DNA from: Gamsiella multidivaricata
Taxonomy: Eukaryota > Mortierellomycota > Mortierellomycetes > Mortierellales > Mortierellaceae
NCBI RefSeq assembly: GCF_025024155.1
Contig: NW_026251723.1
Coordinates: 310,001 to 374,000, forward strand
DNA length: 64,000 nucleotides
Direction of reading: 5' to 3'
Shown: in pieces, positions 9,827 through 22,894 of the stretch
Numbering within the stretch: position 1 is the first letter of the stretch
How the letters are laid out: every line of letters starts with the position of its first letter
Program-made: the position numbers and the translations under genes
The notes under the pieces: model-generated
Databases searched by the model: none
The model's input: only the letters and a program-made list of their open reading frames with translations
Told to the model about the DNA's origin: nothing

Positions 9827-10701
9827 ATGGTACAGAGAAACGAATGTACATTCTACAACTGTGTCCAGGGACTGCTGGATAAGAAAGCGGCAATCCAAAC
9901 ACAGGAGCGTCGCATTGATCAGGGTCTCCCGGTCAGGGACGAGGACAGACCTGTGCCATTGACCAAGTCAAAAAAAACCACTTGATTCGGTTGCACTCAA
10001 CGGTGCCAGTTCAAGTGAAAAACGTCCTTTTAAATGTGTTCGTTCAACTTGAAAGGCGCGAGGATAGAAGCATGGCTTTCATCTGCGTCTGCAGAAAGCC
10101 ATTCCTGGTAGGGGATAGCCTGAGCAAGCATTACAAGCGGGTCTGCGCCCATTCCACCATCCTGATCAACGTTTCAGGGCTTCAACTTACTGACAGCGCT
10201 CAAGTTCTCCCTGATGATTTGAAGGTCGTCAATGCCTCAGGTACATCTGATGACGAGGTTGATGAGGAGAACGACAAAGGCGATGAGGCGTTTAGCGGCA
10301 GCAATGCACTCATATTCAACACTAACGACATTTCAATGACATTTGATTCAGGAAGAGTGGTTGGTGCAGCTATCCGAGAGTTCATGCGGAGCTTGGGCAT
10401 TGTAAATATTCAACAGCAACATGCACAGCGCACGCAAATCATGGCGTTTCAAGAGCAACAGCGCACGCTGATCACGGCCATGGAGCAACGGATCCTGAGC
10501 TCTATTGCCCAGATTGCAGCAGGTCAAGGGCAGGGGCAAGCTGCGCAAGCTGCTTCTGCTTCTGCTTCTGCTTCTGCATCTGCTTCTGACACCGGACCTT
10601 CCAATCCGGTTTCTACAAGTAGAAAAAGAACGCGCTCTGACGTCCCTCATTTTGGAACATTTAGGCCCCCTAGTTGTATGTCTCCAACTGAAAATAAATA
10701 A
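9827..10701 (+). pseudogene. Putative zinc-finger-like protein gene, frame-broken
   Basis: An ATG at 9827 opens 52 codons (MVQRNECTFYNCVQGLLDKK...), ending at a TGA at 9983. A second open frame, phase-shifted, runs from about 9982 to 10701. It contains FICVCRKPFLVGDSLSKHYKRVC, whose C-x-C...H-x(5)-C spacing is zinc-finger-like, then an acidic patch (DDEVDEENDKGDE), a predicted helix rich in Gln (QQQHAQRTQIMAFQEQQR), an Ala-Ser repeat and a basic SRKRTRSD. A third frame just before it spells KRPFKCVRST, which looks like the start of a first finger, so one indel near 10050 may have split a finger pair. An intron is the alternative. The family is not recognised; a transposon-borne DNA-binding protein would fit its place between the hairpin clusters. 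Confidence 0.4.
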
Positions 10702-11603
10702 AATAAAAATTGCGGTTTGGTGGAGCGAGTGTAGATCGATATAAAAATTGGGCAGATGTAGAAATGGGAAAGCGCATGGTCTCGCCTTGCTTATCATTTT
10801 CCACGATAGTGAAAGCTAGGTAACTCCCTATGCGTCGGCATGCTTGCAAACGATTGGAGTATCTGGGGTGTCGAAGGATCTAGGGTGAAAAGGGTATTTT
10901 ATTGGGCGGACGCTGCTATCTAGTTCTCAACAGTGCGTTGGATATATTGTAGAAACTGGGCGAAGCACTGACGACATCATAGCATACTAAATCTAGCGTT
11001 AAACCTTTGCAAAGATCCACGATAGTTATTTTGAGTCGTAGAATACTACTCCAATATGATCACAAACGACTGTCTGTTTTCTCTTTTCCATGGCACCTCG
11101 TCATTCAGCTTCGGAATGGAATCTGGCTCAATCCTGCCTCTTATTGGACTGGACAAAGGGGTAGATTCTCCAGCGACGAGGAGACTGATATGTGAATCTA
11201 CATATAGACCTAGTATGACATCCCGTTATCACCGCACTACTGGTAGTCAGCAATTTAATGCATCGCTCAGGTGTGTCAAGAATGTAACACACCTGGTATC
11301 AGAGAACGGAGCTGAACTACAGCTTATATCAAGGAAGCGAATTGGGGTGATGTGTGATAGGTGCAAGAGCAACCTATTAACAATTACGTATTGAGTACGG
11401 TGGCGCGTGGTCGGGGCAGAAGGAAAAAAGTGCGGGCTGGTATAGAGAGAGAGATGTACAAAAGTGTGCACTGGTAGAGAGAGAGAGAGATGTACTAAAG
11501 TTTGCACTCTTGACATACCTGGGCGACGCAGTGCGGCGATAACGGGGTGTCAGGTGCTTAAGCACTTAGAAACCCAGGTATTCCAAAGCACAAAGTGAAA
11601 TGT

Positions 11604-11775
11604 TCTTCTCACACCCTCCGTCAGAGCTCTAGTCTTACACCCTGTTATTTTATAGCGAAACAAAGATAATCTCACGGGCATATAAAAGAGGCTCTATGAT
11701 TAATAATCTCACGGGGGGTGTAAGAATAAAATCTTACGGAGGGGGGGGGGGGGGGGGTGAGATTATATTCTTCCT
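11604..11775. repeat. Cluster of TCTCAC/GTGAGA hairpins (right cluster) with G17 run
   Basis: TTCTCACACCC, AATCTCACGGG, AATCTCACGGGGGG and GGGTGAGATTATA recur here, partly as inverted pairs, with a 17-G homopolymer at 11741-11757. The motifs match those at 8507-8660 and include the opposite orientation (GGGTGAGATTAT). Between 10702 and 11604 no gene is supported. The (GA)n-like run at 11440-11500 is low complexity. Confidence 0.55.
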
Positions 11776-11930
11776 GTTGGTTGTCAGTGATATCTTGCAT
11801 GGAGTTCCGTGTGGGTTGTAGAATAGAAACAGCAACTCAGCCTGTCAATTAGATTCTCCTCTACTACTCAATCGATGCTCACTTTTATTTTTCTTTTTCT
11901 TGGGGGTATATTGACGAAACACGTCGTTAC

Positions 11931-14900
11931 TCAAGCAGGCGTCGGCTTGTCCATCTGCTCCTCCTTCTCCTTTTCCATTTCCTTGCCCTCCGCGTCGTTG
12001 GCGCCAGAAGTCTGCAGCATGGGTCCCAACAACGATCCCATCCTCAACCCCTGCCCAAATTCCCCATACTGCTCCAATACAAGTGGTGTCATTGGCACAT
12101 TGCTGTTAATCCCCTTACTACTGTCGTCTCCTCCTCCCGTTACTGTTACTGTTGCCGTCGTCGAAGGTACTATCGCCAATGGCGAACTCTGCAACGATTT
12201 CTGCTTCCCTCCTCCTGGAACATACAATGATCCCTCATTCCCGCTTCCGCCTCCAAATACGACACTGACCGCACTGCCCCGTCGACTCGCAGCACCCTTC
12301 GAAACCAAGTCATCCTCCACAAGACCATGGTGATGGCGTCCACTCGTAGCAACAGCAGTGGTGCTAAGACTACTATTGCTAGACTTCTTCGTCGGCGTCA
12401 GCGCCCCAGATCCTCCACTGCTGCCACCATTGCCGCTGCCACTCGCTCCAGGACTCGTCCGCATCAGCATCATTGAAAGCATCCCAGGGCCCATTGACTG
12501 GAGCGTCAAGCTCGTTGTACTCCCGTTGCGCGATCCAGACCGGGATTCGGATCTGGATCCAGTCAGTTTAGTAAATGCGCCGTTCCCAAATCCAAAGATC
12601 GTGTGACCAGAGCTGGTAGTCGATACTGGTAATGGTGCCACTTGTGCTGATGACTCCGTACCTGGACCTCCTGCTGTCATCATCGCCGTCACTTGTGCGG
12701 AGTATTGGGATGCTGTCGCCGACATTGTGGGCAGAGGCGGAGGTGTCGAAGCCGCGGGCGCTGTTGGACACGTTCCATGATTACTGCCGCTCGCTGCCGC
12801 AGAGCTCGCACGCGATCGAGATCGAGACCGAGAACGAGTAAGCGATCCTAGTCCAAACAAATACCCAGAGCTGCCCTCTCGACGGGGCTCTCTCGATCGC
12901 TCCTTCTTGCCGCTCTCCACATTAGACAACGCGTTGCTGGACGGAGCAGTCCCATTCACTGCACTCATATTTGCACTGGCGCCACCAGCTTCGGAGTTAC
13001 TGGTCTGCTTTGCATGGCCCCCACCTCCAACTCCCAACGACTGAATCATGGACTTAATCGTTCCTGGCGTAGAAGTGCCAGAAGTAGATTCAGAAACATT
13101 ATTCCCCGAAAAGTTGTTCTGCCCCTGCACGCTGCCTGTAGAAACACTCTCCAATCCAGCTGCCAAAGCACTTGCAAGCATCTTACCCTGATTCATCATC
13201 GCTTCCATATTAACATCATTCAAGAGCGTCACATTCTTGTACGAAAAACTCTCAAACTCAGAATCGATGCTCAGCGAACGCTGCATAGCTGTACCCCCGG
13301 TGTCATAATCATGGTGATAATCCGGGATATCATGATGGATATCATGATCAGACTCCGGTTCGACCTCTCGGGCTCGCGATGCTTTGCCAGAGTTGGGATG
13401 AGATCGGTTGAGCTCGTTCTGTTCCTGATTATGATGGCTCAGATCATGGAATCTTTGTTCTTGGCCAGAGGTCGCCAATGGCTCGACAGACTGCTCAAAC
13501 TGCTGCTGTTGCTGCGGCTGTTGCATATCTTGATTGACCTCGGAGTTCTTGAGCGCCAGAGATGACGGATGCATTGGCAAAAGAGGTGGCAATGGCGGCA
13601 ATTGCTGCTGCAGATGCGACTGTGCTGACCAAGTGAACCCACTGGCTTTGAGACCCTGGCTGGTCGGCTGCTGGTGTGGTCTGCATTCGCTAGCCCTTCG
13701 GCTTGGGGCTGCAGATTGCAGCTGTGATAATACTGCTCCAACCTCACCTCCGTCTCCGATGCTAGAATCAGCATCATCAGGTGGCGAGGGCAAAGGTTTA
13801 TCTATTGGCCACAAGTCCCGTAGATCAGTTACTCCATTTGCTTGTCGATACAAATCGCCATGTAGTGCCAACTGATCCAGGCCCTTTTCTTGTCCATACG
13901 CGCTTGCCAGCGCCGATCGACTTTCTTGACTCGTAAGCGGATTTTCATAGACGTGTGGTGCAAAGTAAGCACATCCATCTCCATCTCCTACGCTATCATT
14001 TTCAGTTCTTATAGGAGGCGCAGGTGTTGAAGCCAAGGACCGGTGCTGTGTCAGAAGCCCATTCTCGATCTGCTTTGCAAGCGGAGACCCAAGCGGCTGC
14101 TCAATTAAGAACGGTGGCATCCCTGCTCCGGGTTGAGAGTTCACTGGCGAGGCGGGTTTCATGCGATGGATCGAAGAGGATGGAGACAATGATGAAAGCG
14201 GTGAAACGCCGAATCCAGGTGAGAATGAGATCCGGTTCGACACAGATTTGGATCGGCCATGGTTCATCAATCTGGGCCGGACAGTTTGTATCGAACTCTG
14301 GTCGGCTGCGGTGGGCGTAGTCGCTGCAGAATCCAGTGACATGGTCGACGCTGAAGGCGTCACTGTCACAGGGGTCGCTGCAGGCGATTCAGAGAAGACT
14401 GTTGTCGATTTCATTACGACCTTCGAACCAGCTTTCAAATCGACATCTATGATCTGGGATATGGACATTGTCGTGCTTCCTCCACAGACTTGGCCTGAAG
14501 AGATCTCTGCAATGTTGCCATTCGATAACCGCCTGATATCAGGTCTGGCGTTTCGCGCTATAAATGAATAGATGTCGAGGCCAAGTTAGATATCATAGTA
14601 TTCTCGTAGCGCGATCAAGGCCGAGTCTGGATGTTCCTCCTACCATCAAAGTAGCTAGTGTCCATGTCGTCGTTTGGTGCGGGAATAAATGGCGCCTCCT
14701 GGTTTCTGATGTTCTCCCAGTCAACACCCCGGAAGAACGGATGCGCCTTTAGTTCAGCAGGCGATGGCCGTTGCGAGGGATCTCTGCTCAGCAGCTTGTT
14801 GATCAGGTCGTGAGCCTCCCACGATAGCCCATACTCTGGCCACTGTATATCTAGATGTAGATGCGATACATTACAACAGAAACAGTTAGCTAAACTACTC

Positions 14901-17900
14901 TCATCGTAATCACATATTTTCCCACAGGGGGTGCTCTTGGTGCAGTACCATGGTTGAGGATATTCTTAAATATTGCCTCGGGTGCTTCATCCATGAACGG
15001 TGGATATCCCGTCAAAAATTCAAATAGGCAGATTCCAAGTGACCACCAGTCCACAGCGGGACCATGTCCAATACCCAATAAAAGTTCCGGGGCAAGATAA
15101 TCGGGTGTCCCAAGAAGAGCTTTGCTGCTCCCGCGATGTCTCCTTGCAGCCCTCCCAGGAATGGCACTCGTGGGGTGAGCGGACGACAGAGGTGATACAG
15201 GGGACCCAGCGCCCTTGTTCGGTCCAATTCCTTGGCTCCTTCCATGAGTGCTTTCGACTGTAGACGACTTTTTCGCGGCTGATCCCTTTGCTGAAGAGTT
15301 GGTCGTAGTCCTGGATTTGTGTCTACGGGTTAGGGATGGCGCCTTGTACTCGTGCAAGCTGAACATATCATCCTGATCGGGGACAGTAATGCGACTCAAA
15401 CCAAAGTCGGTCAGCTTAATATGACCTTCCGCATTGACCAGCATATTGTCCGGTTTGAGGTCGCGGTGCGTGATGCCGTTCGAATGCAGATATTCAAGAG
15501 CAAGGACACACTCTGCGATGTACATTTTGGCCATATCCTCCTCGAAAGACTCAAAGACAGCAAGCAGCGAACTGAGGTCTCCACCGATCACGTATTCCAT
15601 CACAAGGTAGAGGTAATCCTTGCTTGCAAAGGCATAGAACAGCTGTACAACAAATGGCGTTCGCGTCAGGGCAAGGACGCGTCTCTCCGCCAGGACATGG
15701 CTGACCATGTTCTTACGCACCATATCCGCTTTCTTCAAAATCTTGATGGCGTAGAGATCTTTGGTTGTTTTCTTCCTAGCCAGATACACCTTGCTATGAA
15801 TGTCAGTAACATTAAAAAAAAAAAAAAAAAAAAAAAAGTCGTGTTAAAGCTACTGTTACAGTCTCATCAATTCTGATATCATGCTCATAGAAAAAAAAAA
15901 AAAAAAAAAAAAACTAACCCAAAGGCTCCACGGCTGATAGGCTTTATGATCTCAAAATCTTGAATACTCGGCACCCGGCTCTTGTAAGGAGGCGTCGAAC
16001 TGTTGAAAGGTGGGGATAGAACCCCAGCTGGTCCATTACCAAACAAGCCACCGCGACTGGACTCACCATCTCCAGAGTTGCTCCTCGATTGACCTGCCAG
16101 ATTATTGTAGCTATTGATGCGTTGACGAGACACTCGAAGAAAAGCTGCAAAAATTGTGCTAAAGTTCTTGCTGGGCTTCTCCGAAGGCGTAACTGGGAAT
16201 GTTGGGGGTGTCCGCATAGATGTACTTGGAGTTGATACAGAACGACCCTTTCGAGACAGAGAGGACTGGATTGGAATGCCTCCAGCATTTCCTCCGCTGG
16301 GTCCGAATGATGCGGCCTCTGATTCTACATGCACAAAATATAATGGTTAGGGACGCGGTTAAAGTGTTACGAATATTTTGAATAAACGATAGTATGCAAA
16401 CATGGTTTCTCAACCAATATCAATATCATTACCATGGGCAGAGAGACTTGATCCTGTGCTTTCCCGCCGCGTGTGGTTGGAAGATGAGCCTTGATCTGCC
16501 CGGGAGCTCAGGCCTGTTCGTTTTCCAGAGATGCCCATCGTCGTTTGAGAGATTGGCAGTGACAAGGGCGGCTTTGTAGAGCGACTTAGGCCATCCTTTG
16601 GCTTTGCCTTGGACTTCTTTCTACTTCCCCAAAAGGACGTCGAAACTGATTGCACCTCGCTTTGGGAGCTAATAGCGCTCGCGCTTTGGGACCGACTAAT
16701 AAATCCGTTCGCATCCACCCCAGCATCACGAGCGGTAAGTAGAGCCAGCTGGTCCTGGATGGTCTGCATCGTCAACAATTTCTCGCGGATGACATGTGCA
16801 ATCTTTTTGGAGATGCTGAAGAGCTCGCCATCATATGCAGAGTTGCGCGACTCCTGTAGAAGACCATTGATCTTGTGGTGGTATTTCTCTAGCTTGCGGA
16901 GCGCATGACGAGGGTTGGACTCGAGTACGAGGCAAGCCTTCTCGGACAAGGTCTGGATCTTCTCAGAGTCCTTTAGGCTGTGATAATCCATGTATGGTCG
17001 GTTCATGGCTGCAATCACTTCCCGACGTTGCCAGACACACACGCTGAGTTTGCCGAGCGCGTGGTTACAGCTCTCCAGCTTTTGGCTGCACTCGTGCTGT
17101 AGCTTGCACGTCTCACTGTGTCTGTCCAACAATGACAGCAAAATCTCCTCATCGCAGATCCTGCAAACCGTCAGACTCATGTCGTTGTCAGTCATATTCG
17201 TAGCCAAGGTCTGTTGAGAGGTCTCTGCTCTCATTATCTGTTGCGGAGAGGACGAGTCCATAGTATGGGATCTTATCAACGAGGTTGGAGTTACGGACGA
17301 ACGGCGGGGAAGTTTAAGAGGGCCAGGTTTGTTACTTGTTGCCAAAGGTGATGATAGCCCAGAAGACGAGGGAGAATTTGGCGAGAGCTGAGATAAAGAC
17401 AAAGGCGACAGGGGAGACATTGACTTTTCATTTTGAACTTCAAGCTGCTGCTGGTGCTGCTGCTGGTTGAACATGGACTTGATGGACTTGAATAAACTGA
17501 GAGATTTCTTTCGCTCCGTAACCTTTTTTGGCTTGCTGGGAGCTCCTGTGATACCTGAACTGTCACTCTCACTAGCAGCGTCTTTGCTCTCTACCCTATG
17601 CAGACTTGCGTCAAATGACAGAAAAGACGCTGAGCTCGGAGCTGGGGCTGCAATCGTAAACGAACGCTGCAGAGAGGACGGTGCAAGTATAGCGTCGGAT
17701 GCTGGCTTTGGCCCTGGTGCTGAAGTCGCCTCTGAAGCAGTGATCGATGAACCACTAGTCGGAGGGGATGCAATGATGGGCTTGATGTCTGATGTTGCTG
17801 TCCTGGACAAAGGCGGCGCCGAGGACCTCTTGCTAGACATCACAGGCAAGTTCAGCACAGATCTGGTCGACTGCAGCTGGATTTCGCCTGTGGAAAATGA

Positions 17901-20900
17901 GTTCGCATGCTGAGCGACAACGCACTGCGAAGGAGCAAATCCCTCGCTCTTAACAGAGAGGCGCTGCTCCAACGAAGACCTGGACGTTGCTGATGTCTTT
18001 GGTGACCGACGTACAACATTGACTCCCTGTGGCTCAGTTGTAATTGATGTCTGAGTCTTGACCTCGGTATGTGAACCTTCCTTGGGCTGCTCCGTGGGTG
18101 TTGTGGCTGCGTTGGGCGTTTCGTCGTCAGTCAGCTGCACAGGCATGGCAGGCGAAGGCAGAGGAGACCAGTCTGCATACGGTAAAGGCGAGTTTTGTTC
18201 CAGCAGTAAGTTGCCTGAAGGTAGTTCCGCCTGCGATCGCTGATAATCCTCGCTTAAATGTTGCTCGTGCTAGAAACGAATCAAATTAAAAGAGTAATCT
18301 GGCGTTAGGACGATGCTCATTTTAAAGAACAGGATTTTTTTTATAGGTTCCATATAGGCGACTGACCAAACGCTCTGCCAAGCGACAGACAGGAGCAAAC
18401 ACATATACTAGCTTCGTCAAAAGATCCTCGGCTTCTGCATTCCCAACAGCCATTCGGCGCTGACGATCCATGAGTGTTTGGAGCGACTTCATGATGTCCA
18501 CTGCCTTGAGAGGGTGTGCAATGATGGCTGCGACAGGTGTGTGTAGGATCTGCTGGGATATACACTCGATTGAGATCAACAGGGTCGTGTGGGAGCTGGC
18601 AAGAATCGTGGGTGGCCAACTGTTGGATGCAATGATTCGCCGGGAAAGAATGGAGCGCTTCCGAGATACATCCCTTAGACTGGATTCTTCCACTTCCGTC
18701 ATGACACCAGTGCCTAACACAGGCATGTCAATCGGTGCAACCTTGCTGTCCTGTGAATTGACCCTGACGGAATCGCCTTGCCCGCTGGCGCTCCTCTCAC
18801 CCTCAAACGCCTCTCCAGAACTGACAATAGGACGAGGAGTCGCGTTCCTTACTTGGCCTTGGTCAGAGCCACTGACACTATTGTGGCGAGAGGAATTTAT
18901 CGTTGCCGTCTCCTGATGAATGGCTGGTACCCTGTCCAGGGGTCCGATATTGGCCTCATACCAGTTGATGCTGTCTGTACGTTGCTGAAAGGAAGATCCT
19001 CGAAGATCCTCACCATTCCATTGGTTAGGCGAATCCAGGCTGGATCCGTTGTCTGCGCATTTGGGACCATAAGACTCCGGAATCTCTTGCTGGAAAGAGA
19101 TGCATGCAATGTCTCTGTCGCGCTTACACTCGTACCAGCCATCCAGGACGATACGAATTTCGGCATCACTTTTCGATTTCGCCTGCACCATCTCCTGAAT
19201 CAAAGCGTTCGCTGCGTTAAGCTCATTGGTGTCATCCATAAATCCGATCTGAGAGACCAGGTTCTGTGGGGCGTTGGCTGATAGGTCGGGAAAGAATGCA
19301 GGCAAAGAGTTTGATGCCGCAATAGATATGCCACCAAATGCGCTCAGTGAGGGAGACGACAGCAGCTTGTCAAGCTTTCCTGATCCATGTCCAGTGTTCA
19401 ATGCAGTCGTAGGATCCGAATCGTATTCAAGGCGGAGCGGTGTACGTGGAGCTAGCTGGAACCCTCTGATTGGGGCCCGCTTCTGTTTCCCATCATCGTC
19501 CGCATCAGAATCTGAAAATACTCTGTCGACCGACTTTTTCCTGTTCGCTGGTTTTCCTCCCCAGCAATCAGAGTCGCTATCGGTCGAGTAATAGTTCTCT
19601 TGATCTGAAGCCAGCACGCGAACCAAGTGCGATTTTGGTGATCCTTGGGGGGAGTCCTTGAACATCTGTCCGCTCAACACGTAAACAGAGTGATGCCGCT
19701 GATAAGACGAGGGAGAGGATGCTAGTGATGATGTCTTTCTGGCGGTCGGTATTTCCGTAGGCTGCGACGAGCTGGTGGCTGAGTAAGGAGATGGGATGTT
19801 GAGAGTCACGGGAGAGGTTGGTGGCGAAGAGTCCTGCTCCTCCTGAGACGACGACTTGTGGAAGTCAATAGATCTGTTGAAATCCCTCTGCCGTTCTATT
19901 CCCTGTGCTCTGGTCCGTGATGCTCCGTGAATGTGAATAGGAAGATACTGGTGATAGTGGTGCGAATTGCCATAAGATGACCTGGTGGGTGCTGACAAGG
20001 CAACGCCATTTGATTCAGACTGTGGCGATTGCGGCTGAATAATAGGAATGAATCGATCGAATGCCTCCTCGCGGACTGGTGTGGACGAATACTGTTGCGC
20101 TGCAGCGTTACTTGTATCCATATCTGCGCCCGTACCAGCGCCTGAGGCAGTGCTGTCGACGGACGACCTGGGCCTATCGCTCAGGGACCTTCGTATAAAA
20201 TTTGAGGTAATAGTGCGTTGATGTTCTTCTGGATAATCATCCTCATCGCCTGATCCTTCACCGCTTGCCGGATCGATGTCATAATTCCTTTCGTGTGGAG
20301 CCACATAGCCTGAGTGTGCGTCCACACTGAGGTTCTCCGTAGACGACTTTCCGTCCCCGTTCTCCGACTGAGTCATACCCGGGTTGAAAACGTTCGACAG
20401 AGGTGACTGTAGCTTTTCCTGGTTGGATAGGGACCGCCGAAGCCGCGCTTTCCAGCTGATGCTCGAGTGCGGTGATGATATGGACGACGCGGATGACATG
20501 AGCGGCGATCCTGAGTTCGGAGAGGGCGACCCAGAGTCACTAGATGCACTAGGACTATACTGATATTGGTCCGGACTGGTTGAGTTCTGCTTTATGTTGA
20601 CGGGCGATAAGCGAAGCTTAGTAGCAGTAGCATTTCCGATCGATCCCCTCTTAGCATGTAATGAGGCACGAGGACTGGGCGCCGATTGATCCAGACTATC
20701 GTCAAATCCATAAGTTGAGTTGGAGAGTATCGATCCATTGTTGTTACTCGATATGAATAGATGCCATGAGCTGTCGCGTGATAAAGGCTTGCTGTGGTCC
20801 TGTATACTGGCAGAGACTCGACTAGGCGAATGAACCAGCGGCAGTGATCCTACCTCAGTTACTTTAGCTGTAAGCGAGCCGCTATGCGTCAGATTAGGCG

Positions 20901-22894
20901 ATGTGGTGAATGAAGCCGGGGACGGAATGTTGGAGCCAGATAACGTTGTTGTTGTTGTTGCCGACAATAAAGTGTTACTCTGTGACCCATTGTTACTTCC
21001 GCCTCCGCTCATGTGGCTCCCTGCTTTGAGCTGGGTGTTGAGCAAGGACCGGTACGCTGAAATGCTCAGTTCTGCGCGATATTGTTCAATATCCTCGGGG
21101 TTCGACATGACCGAAGGCCATGCATTTTTCTCCGAAGAGATCGCCGTACTGGGCTGGGTAGACGATGGTGAAAGCTCCAATGGCGCCTTTCGGGCTGTTT
21201 GTCCAACGCTGACAGTTCCTAGCGACGAACTTTTAATTCGAAGTGCACTATTTACGCCAGTTATCCGTGGTGGCGACACAGAGAACACTACTGCCGCTAT
21301 TCCTGCAGAAGCATTCGTTGTCGCTAGCTTGGGTCCGATTTCTAGGCCCAAGTTGATCATCGTCCGAGAAAAGGAGGGTACGGATGTAACGAGGCCGTGT
21401 TAGTAATGTTATATAAAGAAGCTACCCCCCTCCCCTTTTTTTGCTAAAGGAGTCCACAGCACTTTTGTGGATACATCGGAGGGTTATTTTATCAGCGCCC
21501 TTTTGTTTCCCAAACTTCTTACCAGCTTGAACCTCGCTGCCATCGTTACCCCTTCTAACTTCCCGTGGTAGTGGGCCAGTCGCTGATCGTACCCTCCATA
21601 TTTTGGGGTGAGTGTCCTGGCTTACTTCCTGCGAAGAAGAACATGCGGAGGCGGTATCCTCACGCTTCGACTCGATCACAGGTTCTAATATTGCAATACG
21701 CTTTGCGGCCTGCGGCAATGCCTTTGATGACAGCAGTTCGGGACACGAGCCCGCCGGATCTGAACACTCCTTTCCATGGGTCGGAGCATCCTGGTTGTTT
21801 ATGGTGGACTCATCCTGTATCCAGTGTGGAGCTGACAATGGTGTCATCCCTGGTTCAGATTCACACCCCCTTATTGCTGATGAGGCATTAGGGCATGGCG
21901 CCTGGAGTGATTTGGAAGACAGAAGTGGAGACGCTGTAGCAGTTTTGGGAACAACTACTGCAGCAGGGTTGGTGTCTGTGAAGGTGACGGCGACAGCGGT
22001 GCTATCAGCACCCTCTCGGAGACTTGCGCTTGGGCCATGACGAGGGCCAGTTGGGGTCGGTGCGCTCGTGACTGGTAGGGACAAGGTGCGCTTGTGATTG
22101 GCGGTCATTGAGGGTCCGGGCGCTGGAGAGGGGAACGGTGCAACGGTTGGATTACTTCTGATCTCAGGGACAAGACCTGAACTTGTTGCAATTAGGCTAG
22201 CAGATACCGAAGCTGGCGCAGGTTGTGTACCGCCTTTGCTTTTGAAAGAAATGGATGGGACTGAGGAGATGGAGTGCTGTATATGTGTTATGACACTATT
22301 GTTTGCGCCCTCCTTTTTGGCATTATCGCTGCTCCCGTTGTACATCTCTTGCTGAGTCGGTAGGACGGAATGCTGTGGTAGATGTTGCGGCGCTTGCAAT
22401 TGGTGAAAGCGGTTTGGAAAGAGGAAGAAGTGTTTACTGCTGGCACTACTGCTGCTGGTATGAGAGTTTTGTGGAGCCAGAGGGTTTGGACTGTCTGAGT
22501 AGTGGTGCTGGTGGTGGTTCTGCTGGCCACTTTTGCTGCTATTCTTGGAATCACTATTGCCCCTGGCGCGATTGGTCAGGGTAGGAGAGGAGGCGGATGA
22601 GGAGAAGGAGAAGGAGCCGCTGTGTCTTTTCCTGTCCTTTTCAGAATGTTGTAACGGCGGCTTTGAGCTCGTGACAGAAGCCTTTGGCGAGCTCGAGGAA
22701 GGCGATGTCGAGTGATGCGGAAACGTAGCGTTCTTTGGCGTAGTAACGGGCGTGGTGTTTGCAGACGAGGAAGGCCATACGAGGCCTACAAGGCTATTCC
22801 TTCGATCGCGCCATGTCAATGATATGGGGCGTAGGCGTTCAGTTGGGGCGTCGGACTCGTTTGGTGGTGCCGGGGTGGATGTGGACCGGCGCAT
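11931..22894 (-). CDS. RIM15: Rim15/Greatwall-type serine/threonine protein kinase, 7 exons, about 3,422 aa
   Basis: Exons: 22894-21523, 21341-18367, 18269-16433, 16324-15919, 15793-14949, 14850-14644, 14557-11931. All are in phase, 10,269 nt in total. The kinase integrates nutrient signals (TORC1, PKA) for quiescence, in yeast through Igo/endosulfine proteins. Visible parts are a Ser-rich N-terminus, a C2HC-type zinc finger (C-x2-C at about 1818, CRICDEEI...HSETC), and the kinase domain from about 2184 ([34 protein letters not shown]). The insertion of roughly 90 residues between DFGLS and TPDYLAPE is a family hallmark. The AGC tail is [15 protein letters not shown]. An 870-residue tail rich in Ser, Gly, Gln and Thr follows. 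I see no response-regulator receiver domain, which yeast Rim15 carries at its C-terminus. The first junction (acceptor near 21342) is the least certain; a TACTAAC branch site lies in that intron. The protein is about twice the length of yeast Rim15. Confidence 0.88.

Noticed and set aside
12600..14300. Long plus-strand frames opposite the RIM15 tail
   Set aside because: They are antisense shadows of low-complexity Ser/Gly/Gln codons in the established kinase exon.
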